A stretch of 64,000 nt of DNA from the IMG/VR virus record IMGVR_UViG_3300044568_004476, positions 1-64,000 of that record, one strand, 5' to 3'. Within the stretch, counting starts at the first letter, position 1, and the number at the start of each line of letters is the position of its first letter. Source of the DNA: a virus. This document shows positions 33,900-42,717 of this stretch, in pieces. The notes beneath the pieces are model-generated. The model did not search any database, was not told the DNA's origin, and saw only the letters and a list, made by a program, of their open reading frames with translations. The translations under genes were made by a program, and so were the position numbers.

Positions 33900-35306
33900 A
33901 TGTGCGGAATACTATTAACAACTAGAGCGGATAAACATCCAGAAATTTTAAATACGATAAAACACAGAGGGATAGAAAGATCCGTAGAGGAACTTGATAA
34001 GGTTACCTTATGTCATCATAGATTACCAATTCAGACCTCCGATGGAGATGAATGGAATCAGCCAAGAGAAGTTTCTCCTGGTGTGTATTTGATGTTCAAT
34101 GGAGAAATATTTAATTATAATAGAACCCTGTTCTCCTCTGATATTGAATACCTATGCAGCTTATTCAGTGGGTATAAAGGTGGTAATTTAGAATTCTTTG
34201 CTGCAACATATTCCCCCCATATACAAACCTGGGATGGATTTTGGGCAGTTGTAATATACGACTCAAATAAAGGAAGTGTGATAGCATTCACAGATCCTCT
34301 AGGAAAAAAATGCCTTTATAAAAACGACCTGGGAGAGATTTGTTCGGAGATTAAGGGTCTTACCACAGTACTGGATGAGTTAGACGAAACCTATATAAGT
34401 GCTGTTAGAAAATGGGGTTATAATAGGGACAACAGAACACCGATTAAATCGATTAAAAGAATCCTTCCTAACACCTTTTATTTTTATAATATAGCATCAC
34501 CCCTATTTGAACAAACGTATGGCCCTTACTATAGAACTTGGGAATCCCCGATATCCGAACTAGAAGGTGCGGATTACGAAACCCATATGAGTTGGCTATG
34601 GGATAAGATGTTCGAGAGCGTAAGAAATAGACTTGTTTCAAAGAACTACCCAATATCGCTTTTGGTATCAGGAGGTCTTGATTCTTCAATTATAGCAGGA
34701 GTATTAAAAGAAATGAATGCCAAGGTTACTTGGTTCACTATAGAGAATGGTGAAACCCCTTTTGTAAACGATTTAAGCGCCCATTTAAGCACTCCTGTCA
34801 ATTTTCTAGACTATAGTATGGATTCAAGTAAGAACGCTCTTATATACACGCTATGGAATGAAACGCCGGTAGATTTAGGCTCAGTGATCCCGCAGTATCA
34901 TTTATTCGAGGCAGTTAAGAAAGAATCTGGTTATAGGATAGTTTTAAGTGGCGACGGATCTGATGAGCTATTTGGAGGGTATTCAAGAATACATGAATAT
35001 GACTCACAGCAGTCTGATGTATTTGAAGAACTCCCTTATTATCACTTACCCCGATTGGATAAGATGTCAATGGCACACACTTTGGAATTAAGAAGCCCAT
35101 TCCTAAATCTAGATATAGTTAGATTCGCCTTACACCTACCCATCGAATGGAGAACTGACAAAAAGATACTAAAGGACACGTTTGGTCCTATGATTCCTGA
35201 TTCTATCGTAAACAGAAAAAAAGAAGCTTTAAAGAATCCTGAAATTAAGGAGGATAAGCTTAAATATAGACAAAAAGCGGTGGATCTTTTCTTGGATGAA
35301 ATATAA
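33900..35306 (+). CDS. asnB: Glutamine-hydrolysing asparagine synthetase
   Basis: 468 residues from ATG 33900, chosen because the catalytic Cys must follow the initiator Met (MCGILL). The N-terminal Ntn glutaminase domain has HRGIE (22-26), HHRLPI (39-44) and MFNGEIFNY (65-73). The synthetase domain has the pyrophosphate loop VSGGLDSS (256-263), LSGDGSDELFGGY (349-361) and RLDKMSMAHTLELRSPFL (385-402). All catalytic parts look intact. It is shorter than bacterial AsnB (about 550), by C-terminal trimming. The product makes Asn, or may amidate another carboxylate. It lies in a host-type promoter cassette within the late head genes. Confidence 0.92.
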   Translation: MCGILLTTRADKHPEILNTIKHRGIERSVEELDKVTLCHHRLPIQTSDGDEWNQPREVSPGVYLMFNGEIFNYNRTLFSSDIEYLCSLFSGYKGGNLEFFAATYSPHIQTWDGFWAVVIYDSNKGSVIAFTDPLGKKCLYKNDLGEICSEIKGLTTVLDELDETYISAVRKWGYNRDNRTPIKSIKRILPNTFYFYNIASPLFEQTYGPYYRTWESPISELEGADYETHMSWLWDKMFESVRNRLVSKNYPISLLVSGGLDSSIIAGVLKEMNAKVTWFTIENGETPFVNDLSAHLSTPVNFLDYSMDSSKNALIYTLWNETPVDLGSVIPQYHLFEAVKKESGYRIVLSGDGSDELFGGYSRIHEYDSQQSDVFEELPYYHLPRLDKMSMAHTLELRSPFLNLDIVRFALHLPIEWRTDKKILKDTFGPMIPDSIVNRKKEALKNPEIKEDKLKYRQKAVDLFLDEI

Positions 35307-35336
35307 GTTACTTCTTAGATTAATAATTCTTCTGTG

Positions 35337-35344
35337 GATATATA
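35337..35344 (+). promoter_or_regulatory. Late-type promoter element GATATATA
   Basis: GATATATA starts 28 bases before ATG 35365. Confidence 0.65.
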
Positions 35345-35364
35345 GTTAAAATAAAAGAACACAG

Positions 35365-36024
35365 ATGTATAGGATTATTAAAGATTTTGATTCATTTTCT
35401 GGCGAGGAAACAAACGAAGCATTCCAGTTTAGCGATCTAGGTGGATTTTTTAATGGCTTACTTGGATTTGCTGGTGAGGGTCTCAGAAAAACTATAAAAC
35501 AAAAGGTTGCTGCTAAAATAATGGAGCAGATAGGGGTTGAAGAAAACTCTAATATGTCTGTTATCGTACAGGAAGTTATAGACCAGATTCCTATGGAAGA
35601 TTACCCTAAATTATTAACAGGTGAAAAAGCTAACGTTGAGTACCTTGCACCAATGATGGCAAAAGCTTTACATGAGTTTATACAAAGAAAAGGTTTAGAT
35701 ACTCTAGCTACACAAATGGGTATAAAACCTACAGGATGGCTTTACTCAACATTAAGAGAAGGTTTACAATCAGATAAAGGAAAAATGATAATAGAAAATG
35801 CACTAATAGAAGCATTCGGAGGCCCCGGAGCAAAGGGATCTGTTGGAAGAGACGCTTTAGCATCTCTAAATCCTAGCGATAAATCTCAGCTTTCTAGTAT
35901 TGCAAAAAATAAGGCTTCACAATTATATGGAAAATCTAATAGCGCATCACAATCAGGTAATAAAGGAGCAATGGATTACCTTTCAACTTTCTGGAATTCG
36001 TTATCTGGCAAAAAAGAATCTTAA
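35365..36024 (+). CDS. Putative internal head protein with targeting-type N-terminus
   Basis: 219 residues. The N-terminus MYRIIKDFDSFSGEETNE|AFQF ends in TNE, a variant of the cleavage motif, and is followed by Phe/Gly-rich FSDLGGFFNGLLGFAGEGL, comparable with the GIF-type segments in other head proteins. The central part is helical (LDTLATQMGIKPTGWLYSTL), and the tail is polar and low in complexity. No family recognised. Late-type promoter upstream; a small protein follows. Probably a packaged head protein. Confidence 0.58.
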   Translation: MYRIIKDFDSFSGEETNEAFQFSDLGGFFNGLLGFAGEGLRKTIKQKVAAKIMEQIGVEENSNMSVIVQEVIDQIPMEDYPKLLTGEKANVEYLAPMMAKALHEFIQRKGLDTLATQMGIKPTGWLYSTLREGLQSDKGKMIIENALIEAFGGPGAKGSVGRDALASLNPSDKSQLSSIAKNKASQLYGKSNSASQSGNKGAMDYLSTFWNSLSGKKES

Positions 36025-36044
36025 TATTAAAAAAAAATAAAACA

Positions 36045-36392
36045 ATGAATATACAAAACGTATCGCAAAGAGAAATCTTAGATTTTGAGAAATTTCTTTC
36101 AAAAGTGCACGATAACACATATAAGCCTCTTTCTGGCGAAAACCAGTCAGGTGAGATATCTTCAAAATCAGGCCAATCGGAAATAAAAAGAGAACCAGCC
36201 TACGACTATGCAGGATATGCAGATTCTGTTTTTGGACATAAATCTAAAATTGATGCTCCTGGATATAGAATAAATACGAAAGAAGATAAAACAGGTATGG
36301 TTGATGCACCGGGTGTAGGTGGCATTTTTAATATGGATGCCAGCGAATCATTAGATATTGATTCGAATATAAAAAGACTAAAAGATTTTTAA
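36045..36392 (+). CDS. Small unknown protein
   Basis: 115 residues. The start MNIQNVSQREILDFEKFLSK is amphipathic and roughly like the targeting peptides of neighbouring proteins but without an NE site. The rest is polar, rich in Gly, Asp and Lys, with two similar DAPG elements (IDAPGYR, VDAPGVG). It is likely a disordered head-associated protein. It follows the previous gene by 20 bases and ends just before a bidirectional terminator. Confidence 0.55.
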   Translation: MNIQNVSQREILDFEKFLSKVHDNTYKPLSGENQSGEISSKSGQSEIKREPAYDYAGYADSVFGHKSKIDAPGYRINTKEDKTGMVDAPGVGGIFNMDASESLDIDSNIKRLKDF

Positions 36393-36410
36393 TTAAATCT
36401 CAATATAATA

Positions 36411-36437
36411 AAAAAGAGCCTTTTGGCTCTTTTTTTA
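36411..36437. terminator. Bidirectional terminator between convergent genes
   Basis: AAAAAGAGCC-TTTT-GGCTCTTTTT forms a perfect stem with a four-base loop, flanked by A and T runs so it works on both strands. It lies between the + gene ending at 36392 and the only minus-strand gene. Confidence 0.92.
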
Positions 36438-36442
36438 TTGTT

Positions 36443-37171
36443 TTATATTCCTATGTGCTCTATGAATTTCTCTTTAGCAAGTTTGTATATTTCTGAGCTT
36501 TCTTCGAAGTTCTCATATATCTCTACAACATAAAATTTAGGAGAATACTTGCTATCTGTGTTGATCTCTTTTAGAATCTCGTGGTAGATGTATTCATAGT
36601 TTAATGAGAAGAACGAGTTTTTTAAATGTATCTTCTTTAGGATAGAAACCTCTTTGTTACCGTCTGGTGTTTCCATTTTAACATTCGATTTAAAGAAATA
36701 ATTAAGCAGCTTATCAGTTACCATATTTCTAATAATAACTATTCCAGAATTTACCTGCTTATCCCCATTATCAAATTTAGATTGAATTTTAAATATTTTT
36801 ATTTTCGATTCTTCCTCCTTTAGAATGCCCAGACATATCTTTGAATATTCGTATAATGTCTCTAGAGAGTCTTCTATTATAAGATCTAATGTTTCAGATT
36901 GTTTTGTACCTAAGTTTTCTAGTAAGAATGAATCGACATATTCACTGTCCTCTTTTTTGAGAGATTTTTTAACCAATTCGCTTATTCCTTTATCCCTTCT
37001 GAATTCATTCAGAATTTTAACAATCTTGGATATTTCCTTCATTATGGAGTAACAATTTTCCTTGTTTAACTCCTTACTCATTTCTTTTAAGTAATTTAAT
37101 AGCACATACTCTTTGTGCTCCGGATCTATGGGTTCTCTAAGGAACCATATAGGACTTATGCTTTTTGACAT
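36443..37171 (-). CDS. Unknown protein, only minus-strand gene of the window
   Basis: 242 residues, no recognised family. The N-terminus SPIWFLREPIDPEHKEYVLL is distinctive, and the rest is helical and charged with a few beta-rich parts; no membrane segments. It is expressed against its neighbours from its own AATATATA-type element near 37201 and ends at the shared bidirectional terminator. Its isolation suggests separate regulation or a later insertion, although base composition resembles its neighbours. Confidence 0.75.
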   Translation of the reverse strand: MSKSISPIWFLREPIDPEHKEYVLLNYLKEMSKELNKENCYSIMKEISKIVKILNEFRRDKGISELVKKSLKKEDSEYVDSFLLENLGTKQSETLDLIIEDSLETLYEYSKICLGILKEEESKIKIFKIQSKFDNGDKQVNSGIVIIRNMVTDKLLNYFFKSNVKMETPDGNKEVSILKKIHLKNSFFSLNYEYIYHEILKEINTDSKYSPKFYVVEIYENFEESSEIYKLAKEKFIEHIGI

Positions 37172-37200
37172 ACCCTTATTATTTAGTTAATACACTTAAT

Positions 37201-37208
37201 TATATATT
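37201..37208 (-). promoter_or_regulatory. Late-like promoter element on the minus strand
   Basis: On the minus strand the sequence reads GGAATATATAATTAAG, about 30-37 bases before the ATG at 37171, a variant of the GATATATA element. Confidence 0.35.
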
Positions 37209-37232
37209 CCAGTTATTAAAAATAGCAAATCG

Positions 37233-37240
37233 GATATATA
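37233..37240 (+). promoter_or_regulatory. Late-type promoter element GATATATA
   Basis: GATATATA starts 27 bases before GTG 37260. With the minus-strand element near 37201 it makes a divergent promoter region. Confidence 0.65.
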
Positions 37241-37259
37241 GAAGAAAAATTTAATAAAA

Positions 37260-37700
37260 GTGGGAAGAATTTACGACTATTCTGCATTTAGCTCTTCTAA
37301 GAAGGGTGGTTCTAGAGGTGATTACTCATTCGGAATGGAACTAAAATATATTGAGATTGATCTTTTTAACAGACCGGAAGAATATAGCGAAATTAATGAT
37401 TCTAAAGCTTTTATTGAGTATAGTATCGACCTAATAATTAAAAAAGCAGGCATTGACGATTTTATATTTAATATTGATCTGATAGAACTCGAGTTTAGCG
37501 TGGATGATTATCCAAACGAGCCTAAACAATTTGATATAGATTTAATCCCAGGTAAAACTATAGACTATAGCCAACTTAATGTCGAAAAGCTTGCTAGTTT
37601 AATACCAACTTATCCAAATAATTTATTAATTGATATGAATAAGTCAACAGATCCAAAGAATTTTAAAATCACGGTTTCTTTTGGAAACGATAATGTATAA
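37260..37700 (+). CDS. Unknown small protein
   Basis: 146 residues, GTG start at the usual distance from a late element. Acidic, with alternating beta and loop character; the N-terminus is Gly/Ser-rich (SSSKKGGSRGDYSFG) and the C-terminus ends in beta strands. No family recognised. Overlaps the next gene by 8 bases if that starts at 37693. Position in a late operon suggests a structural role. Confidence 0.6.
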   Translation: MGRIYDYSAFSSSKKGGSRGDYSFGMELKYIEIDLFNRPEEYSEINDSKAFIEYSIDLIIKKAGIDDFIFNIDLIELEFSVDDYPNEPKQFDIDLIPGKTIDYSQLNVEKLASLIPTYPNNLLIDMNKSTDPKNFKITVSFGNDNV

Positions 37701-38622
37701 TAATATGATATTAGGATTCAACGATTTCCAGAAAAATAAAATTAACGAAGGGCAGTCTTATCAGATCCCAGGAATTAAAGATTCATGGGATGGTAGTTAC
37801 ATCATATCCCCCGTTGATCTAACTATAGGGGAAAAAGATGCACCTTCAGATAAGGTGGTAATTCCTAAAAAAAATGAGACATCTATAGCTATATGTTACA
37901 TAGATTCTGATGGAAATCAATCCGAACATGTTTGGATACCTAATGATGCGATATCATTTAAAAAAGACAAAGAAGGTTGCATAACAGAATTGGATATTAA
38001 TCCGGATAAAAAATGGATATCCAAAGAGGGCAACAGAGCAAGAATAGATGACTTTATTGAAGAATTTGCAAACCATTTAGAATATTCAAAAACAACAGGA
38101 CAAGATAGGTTAAAACAAAATGCACAAGACGATGTAGAATTGCTTATGGATCTGATAGGTATACCTGGTTCCATAGAATCCTTCGAATCCTGCGGCGATT
38201 ATCTTTGGGATGCTAAATTAGATAACGGTATGCTTATTGAGATATCAAAGAGAGGCAAAGATGATCTTTTATCTAAATTTAAGATATATCTAAATTCTAG
38301 CGATCATCACCCTTGTGTTTATATAAACAATGATACTTTAAATAAGAAAACATCATTTAAGATTCCCAATATGGAGGTAATTACCGTCCCTAAAGGTTTT
38401 AGTGATATTAAAAATCCAGATCCTTATATTAAATACCTAACTAAAAGATCGATGAATATACAGGATAACTCTGACGAGGAGTCATTGCTTAATCACTATA
38501 AAAAATCTGTAGATCTAGGATCACAAGACAGAGAAATGATAAATAATATTTCTCACCTACTTTCAGAATTCATGGACAAAAGGAAGGTAGAAGAAATTTC
38601 TTCAAAACTACCACAAGAATAA
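37693..38622 (+). CDS. Putative packaged protein with capsid-targeting-type N-terminus
   Basis: 309 residues from ATG 37693 (8-base overlap ATGTATAA); a TTG at 37681 is rejected and ATG 37705 is an alternative. The N-terminus MILGFNDFQKNKINE|GQSY has the FNDF core and an INE site of the targeting peptides in this phage. The rest is mixed alpha/beta, with a predicted small beta domain near VVIPKKNETSIAICYIDSDG and acidic helices at the end. No family recognised. It may be delivered with the DNA. Confidence 0.58.
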   Translation: MYNNMILGFNDFQKNKINEGQSYQIPGIKDSWDGSYIISPVDLTIGEKDAPSDKVVIPKKNETSIAICYIDSDGNQSEHVWIPNDAISFKKDKEGCITELDINPDKKWISKEGNRARIDDFIEEFANHLEYSKTTGQDRLKQNAQDDVELLMDLIGIPGSIESFESCGDYLWDAKLDNGMLIEISKRGKDDLLSKFKIYLNSSDHHPCVYINNDTLNKKTSFKIPNMEVITVPKGFSDIKNPDPYIKYLTKRSMNIQDNSDEESLLNHYKKSVDLGSQDREMINNISHLLSEFMDKRKVEEISSKLPQE

Positions 38623-38667
38623 ATTTTAAAGTCGAAACAAAGACCCATCTAATTTCTACAATTAGAT

Positions 38668-38937
38668 ATGGAGATAAATGAGGATTTTGTTTTACCTTAC
38701 GGAGAAAGGCTTACTTTAAGTAAGAGCTCCGGATATTCCGTAGTGGAGTATTCTAGACATCTAGATAAGGATCTAGATAATATAATAGAGGTCTGGAAAT
38801 ATGATAAAAGAAAGAGTAAAAAAGGTGAATGCTTCTGGATAACTACTGAGGATCTCTATAGCAATATAAGATCTTTAGATGATTCATATAATCAAAGAGC
38901 TCTAGAAACAATCCCTAAAAAATCTGATAAAAAGTAA
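38668..38937 (+). CDS. Small unknown protein with MEINE start
   Basis: 89 residues. The start MEINE|DFVLPYGE includes the INE motif immediately after Met, as does the following gene's internal start (MEINEQTLNE). The rest is charged with a short beta-rich core (YSVVEYSRHLD, NIIEVWKYDKR). No family recognised. Lies 4 bases before the next gene. Confidence 0.55.
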   Translation: MEINEDFVLPYGERLTLSKSSGYSVVEYSRHLDKDLDNIIEVWKYDKRKSKKGECFWITTEDLYSNIRSLDDSYNQRALETIPKKSDKK

Positions 38938-38941
38938 AGCT

Positions 38942-39610
38942 ATGAGGATATTGTCTTCATTATTTAATAAGAAGAATAAAAAAAAGAAAAAAATGGAAAT
39001 AAACGAACAAACATTAAATGAGGCTCGTTCATTTTATGGTGCATTTGACTTTCAGTGGATCAAAGGTGACGACATAGGGATGGATGAAAAATACAAGAAC
39101 GTCGTATTAAATGGCGATTTTTCATTTATAGAATTTCAAAGTGGAAAAAGAATAAACTCTGAGCTTCTTGATGAGTATATTATAATGATTCCTGGCCAGC
39201 CAACAAAGGATGCACCCACTAATCCCATTCCCATTCCCATTCAGTCTAGATCTAACGAGCCAACTACAGTTACCTCGATCATATATGACGACAACAAAAT
39301 CATTCAAAATGATTCTCCGATATATAAGTTACTGAAGAAACAGAAAAAAAACATGGTTGATGTTTCAATTAAGATAAAATTGAATCTTCCTCCAAAGGAT
39401 CTTTACACTGTTTTGTCGGGTTCTTTTGATGATGCGGAAAGAGAAATTATAGACTTTGTTTTGGATGGAGTAGACATAGAGGATATTAAAGCATCCCTTG
39501 CTGATTCAATTAAAAAGTCTTATTACGAAAAGGTAGAAAAAGCTAAAGCGCCTTCATTAATAGGAGAAAAAAGAGCAACCACAGTAAAACAAGAAAGCGA
39601 TGACGAATAA
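38942..39610 (+). CDS. Unknown protein with protease-type N-terminal site
   Basis: 222 residues. The Lys-rich lead (MRILSSLFNKKNKKKKK) precedes MEINEQTLNE|ARSFYG, where LNE|A fits the cleavage motif; ATG 38993 is a good alternative start and would give 205 residues beginning MEINE like its neighbour. A Pro-Ile repeat (PIPIPIQ) from a CCCATT triplication is found in the middle. The end is helical and charged. Overlaps the NUDIX gene by 11 bases. Probably head-associated; function unknown. Confidence 0.58.
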   Translation: MRILSSLFNKKNKKKKKMEINEQTLNEARSFYGAFDFQWIKGDDIGMDEKYKNVVLNGDFSFIEFQSGKRINSELLDEYIIMIPGQPTKDAPTNPIPIPIQSRSNEPTTVTSIIYDDNKIIQNDSPIYKLLKKQKKNMVDVSIKIKLNLPPKDLYTVLSGSFDDAEREIIDFVLDGVDIEDIKASLADSIKKSYYEKVEKAKAPSLIGEKRATTVKQESDDE

Positions 39611-40187
39611 TTCAGAAAAAATACTTTCATCTACACCAGGATTTGATGTGGTAGAAAGAGATGGCAAAGTAGGTATAAGATCAACAGTAGAATCTGTTGT
39701 GATATTACCTTTTGTTACTGATGACCAGGGATTACCATTAATGTTAGGAGTTCTTAAAGAAAGGAACCCATTTAGAGAAGGCGGATATTCAATCAGCCTA
39801 ATCTCAGGCACATCAGAAGAAGAAGATCCAGACTTCCTTGAAACAGCTAAAAGGGAGCTAAAAGAAGAGTCAGGATTTGATATCGATGATAACACTAAGT
39901 GGCACTTTTTAGGCACAGTAACGGCCTCTAAAATGGTGGATGCGGAGCATCCTTGCTTTGGCGTGGATGTCACTGGAATAGAAAGGGGTACTGCTACAAC
40001 AGACGGGTCCGAATCTGAGAGATTGTCGGAGTTTATTTTTATACCTGCTAACGATGTTGTTAAAGCAAAAGATGTATTTGTCCCTGCTATATTTTTAAAA
40101 CTTTTTAAGTTTGTTGTTGGTATGGATCTTTATAACAGAGACGATTCAACTTTTGGAAAATCAAAAGGATTTAGTGTAGACATCTAA
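39600..40187 (+). CDS. NUDIX hydrolase
   Basis: 195 residues. The NUDIX helix TAKRELKEESGFDID (82-96) supplies the R-E-L-x-E-E-x-G core that binds metal, with the usual preceding Gly at 70; two extra residues lie between the first Gly/Glu part and the core. The substrate side (GGYSISLISG) suggests a nucleoside diphosphate derivative, such as NAD, ADP-ribose or an mRNA cap-like group, but it cannot be decided. Overlaps the gene before it by 11 bases and lies between head and tail genes. Similar enzymes in T4-like phages (NudE.1) act on nucleotide sugars and dinucleoside polyphosphates. Confidence 0.82.
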   Translation: MTNNSEKILSSTPGFDVVERDGKVGIRSTVESVVILPFVTDDQGLPLMLGVLKERNPFREGGYSISLISGTSEEEDPDFLETAKRELKEESGFDIDDNTKWHFLGTVTASKMVDAEHPCFGVDVTGIERGTATTDGSESERLSEFIFIPANDVVKAKDVFVPAIFLKLFKFVVGMDLYNRDDSTFGKSKGFSVDI

Positions 40188-40198
40188 AGGGATTCAAA

Positions 40199-40486
40199 AT
40201 GCAAAATAGAAGAGAAAGAAGAAAACTACTTAAACAATTTGGCTTACTTAAGCCATATAAACCATTTTCTAAAGATTCGACAATGTCTAATATAGAAAAC
40301 GGGAAAGAACTACATAGGCAGAATCTTCAGGATATGAAAAATAATGAGATAGCTAACATAAAATTAAAAAACCCGGGTAGCGTTCAAAATAATGAAATAT
40401 TTACCTACCGAAACGAATCTAATGAATATGGTAGCTTTCAATCAATGCTATTAAGCAAAGATTGGGACCAAATAGAAAATAGTTAA
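40199..40486 (+). CDS. Small unknown basic protein
   Basis: 95 residues. The N-terminus MQNRRERRKLLKQFGL is highly basic, followed by a Lys/Asn-rich part. No family recognised. The basic start could bind nucleic acid. Flanked by NUDIX and tail genes with short gaps. Confidence 0.55.
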   Translation: MQNRRERRKLLKQFGLLKPYKPFSKDSTMSNIENGKELHRQNLQDMKNNEIANIKLKNPGSVQNNEIFTYRNESNEYGSFQSMLLSKDWDQIENS

Positions 40487-40506
40487 TAATCCCTAAAAGG
40501 ACTAAT

Positions 40507-40818
40507 GTGAATTTTTATATTTCCAAGCACTCACCTAAAGAGGCAAGAAAAAGATCAAATTTTTCTTGTGATTTCTATGTTATAGACATAACCAAAATAA
40601 TAAGAGATCTGGGATATGAGACCATTAACCTGAATCCTGAATCTGAATTTATACTAAATCATTCAATTCGTAATAAAATAACTCAAGGAATATATAGTAC
40701 TAAGTGTGATAGTATACTTGTTTGCTATAGAAACATGCCTCCTGACTTTAAGTCAAATTTAGAGGAGTTTCTTGAGGAATTCCCAGAAACAATAGATTAT
40801 GCTATCCACAATTTGTAA
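40507..40818 (+). CDS. Small unknown protein
   Basis: 103 residues, GTG start. Mixed alpha/beta with two Cys, no membrane segment or family recognised. The compact globular character and spacing (20 bases to each neighbour) support a real gene. Probably tail assembly or regulation. Confidence 0.55.
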   Translation: MNFYISKHSPKEARKRSNFSCDFYVIDITKIIRDLGYETINLNPESEFILNHSIRNKITQGIYSTKCDSILVCYRNMPPDFKSNLEEFLEEFPETIDYAIHNL

Positions 40819-40838
40819 AAAAATGAGGATAGATAATA

Positions 40839-42707
40839 ATGAACGCATTTGAAAAGCAAAAGCTTTCCCTACTCTATGAAGCAACGCTTCAGGGTAATGC
40901 ACAGAGCGTAATATCAGAAGCAAGCAACCTAGGTTCTAATAATCCATTTAAAGGTCCAACTGCAAGAAGCTTGTTTTATGAAGCTGCTAAAAGGACACCT
41001 GGAAAATATGGCCAATACCTTTTTTATTCTCTAGGAAATGGCGGAAACGATTTCATCGATTCCTATTATAGATCAGAATCTTCGGACTACAACACTAGAG
41101 TATCCTCAATACAGTCCAAAAATCCAACAGCTGGATTTCTTGTTAGAGAAACATCAACATTCGAGGCAGTAGCTAGTACCACCGGAATACTAAGTGGTCT
41201 TCTTGGTAAGATCGAGGGATCAATAATAGGTGGAATATCAGCTCCATATTACTGGAAGGATTTCTTGTATTGTAAACACTACGGGACTATACCTAATAAC
41301 TACATGATAACCCTAAGAAGATTTCCGACTCCAGTTTTGGATAATCTTTCTGTGCCCGGAGCGAAAAATGATATTAAAAGTAGTGAATCGTATCATGCGG
41401 GCGGAGCGGGAAGACCTGTTGCTCAAGCTGTTACATGGTTTGGTGGTAATACTGGAAACGTTCTAAGTGATATTATAAAATTCACTTCAGGCATAACGTG
41501 GACCACAGCCGATCAGGGCGATACAAAAACTCAAGAAGCTTTTTCTAAGGGATTCTTTCAAGATGGTCCAGTTAAACAGATTGGTGGGATTTTAGGAAAG
41601 CTTTCCGACTTACTTGGAAATACCTTTGATGCGACTGCAGCTATTGCTGAGGGAGTCGTCGTTGCAACTGATAAGGATGAAACTATATCGAAGGGTATAA
41701 GAGCTAAAGGGCTAAGAGATCTTTCCAAGGAAAGAGCAGGAATAATGGGTGAATATATTTGGACGCCTGTTGATGTCGTTACTAATGGATATACCAGAGG
41801 TACGGGTCTTGGTTTTACGTGGGACGGATTAAATCTAATATTTGAATATGAATTAAGCTCTGTTGGTGAAGTTAACAGTAAGGCTGCTTTTTTAGATTTA
41901 ATGGGTAACCTTTTATCGATTGGCACAAATTACGGTAATTTTTTAACGCCAGATATAAGATACGACGGTAACTTTCCTGCCATCGGATTTCCTGGAGGTG
42001 ATGAGGGGCTTCAACTATACTATAAAGATCCTTTGGCATGGTTGCTTACATATGGCACACAAATATCTGATCTAGTCGGAAGCGGGAAAAAAAACGGGGC
42101 TTCAGAAACTATAGGTTCGGGTGGGGAAAGCGATCAGGGAAATATGGAGAAGATAAAAGAGATCATGACAAGATTAAGTAAAAATGCTGGAAATAATCTA
42201 CCTGATACTATAAGAGAATTAGAGAAGGCTTTAGGGGACGATCTTTCTAGATTCTTAAAAACCTCTATGACCGGGGAATTTATAGAAAAGTACCAAGCAC
42301 CAGTAAGTTTTTTAACTGGAGCACCAATAGGTGAATGGCACGTAGTTATAGGTAATCCTTGCAACCCTATCGCAATGATTGGGAATTTACTATGTGATGA
42401 TGTTAGTATTGAATTTGGTGACACACTAGGTCCGGATGATTTTCCCACAACAATGAAAGCAACATTCTCACTTAAACACGCAAGGGACAGAGAAAGAGGC
42501 GAGATAGAAAGCATATTCAATAGAGGAGACGGAAGACTTTATCAGAGTTCGCAAAAAACATCATCTAATCTACAAAGCTTTGGAGCCTTTGGTGATGTTG
42601 AGGGAAACGTACTTAGCCAAGACACTCCGAATCAAGGATTATCGACTGGATTATGGAATAGTCAACTTGACACTTTACCTGACACTTTAGGCCCGGGAGG
42701 AAATTAA
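40839..42707 (+). CDS. Baseplate/tail structural protein
   Basis: 622 residues. About 130-170 contain GGISAPYYWKDFLYCKHYG and ITLRRFPTPV, and near 495-560 lies GAPIGEWHVVIGNPCNPIAMI with FGDTLGPDDFP, a pattern I associate with tail tube or hub-type beta-barrel domains in contractile tails. The C-terminus is polar and low in complexity. It is first in a run of hub and spike genes, so a tube-initiator or hub-associated role (gp48/gp54-like) is likely; the exact family was not identified. Confidence 0.6.
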   Translation: MNAFEKQKLSLLYEATLQGNAQSVISEASNLGSNNPFKGPTARSLFYEAAKRTPGKYGQYLFYSLGNGGNDFIDSYYRSESSDYNTRVSSIQSKNPTAGFLVRETSTFEAVASTTGILSGLLGKIEGSIIGGISAPYYWKDFLYCKHYGTIPNNYMITLRRFPTPVLDNLSVPGAKNDIKSSESYHAGGAGRPVAQAVTWFGGNTGNVLSDIIKFTSGITWTTADQGDTKTQEAFSKGFFQDGPVKQIGGILGKLSDLLGNTFDATAAIAEGVVVATDKDETISKGIRAKGLRDLSKERAGIMGEYIWTPVDVVTNGYTRGTGLGFTWDGLNLIFEYELSSVGEVNSKAAFLDLMGNLLSIGTNYGNFLTPDIRYDGNFPAIGFPGGDEGLQLYYKDPLAWLLTYGTQISDLVGSGKKNGASETIGSGGESDQGNMEKIKEIMTRLSKNAGNNLPDTIRELEKALGDDLSRFLKTSMTGEFIEKYQAPVSFLTGAPIGEWHVVIGNPCNPIAMIGNLLCDDVSIEFGDTLGPDDFPTTMKATFSLKHARDRERGEIESIFNRGDGRLYQSSQKTSSNLQSFGAFGDVEGNVLSQDTPNQGLSTGLWNSQLDTLPDTLGPGGN

Positions 42708-42717
42708 TTAATATAAA

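Noticed and set aside
36825-37052. + strand frame opposite the minus-strand gene
   Set aside because: The minus-strand gene has a long protein-like frame, promoter and terminator; the + frame is low in complexity and lies fully inside it.
39221-39243. CCCATT triplet repeat
   Set aside because: A short in-frame microsatellite coding Pro-Ile; no sign of a function or phase variation because the unit is six bases.
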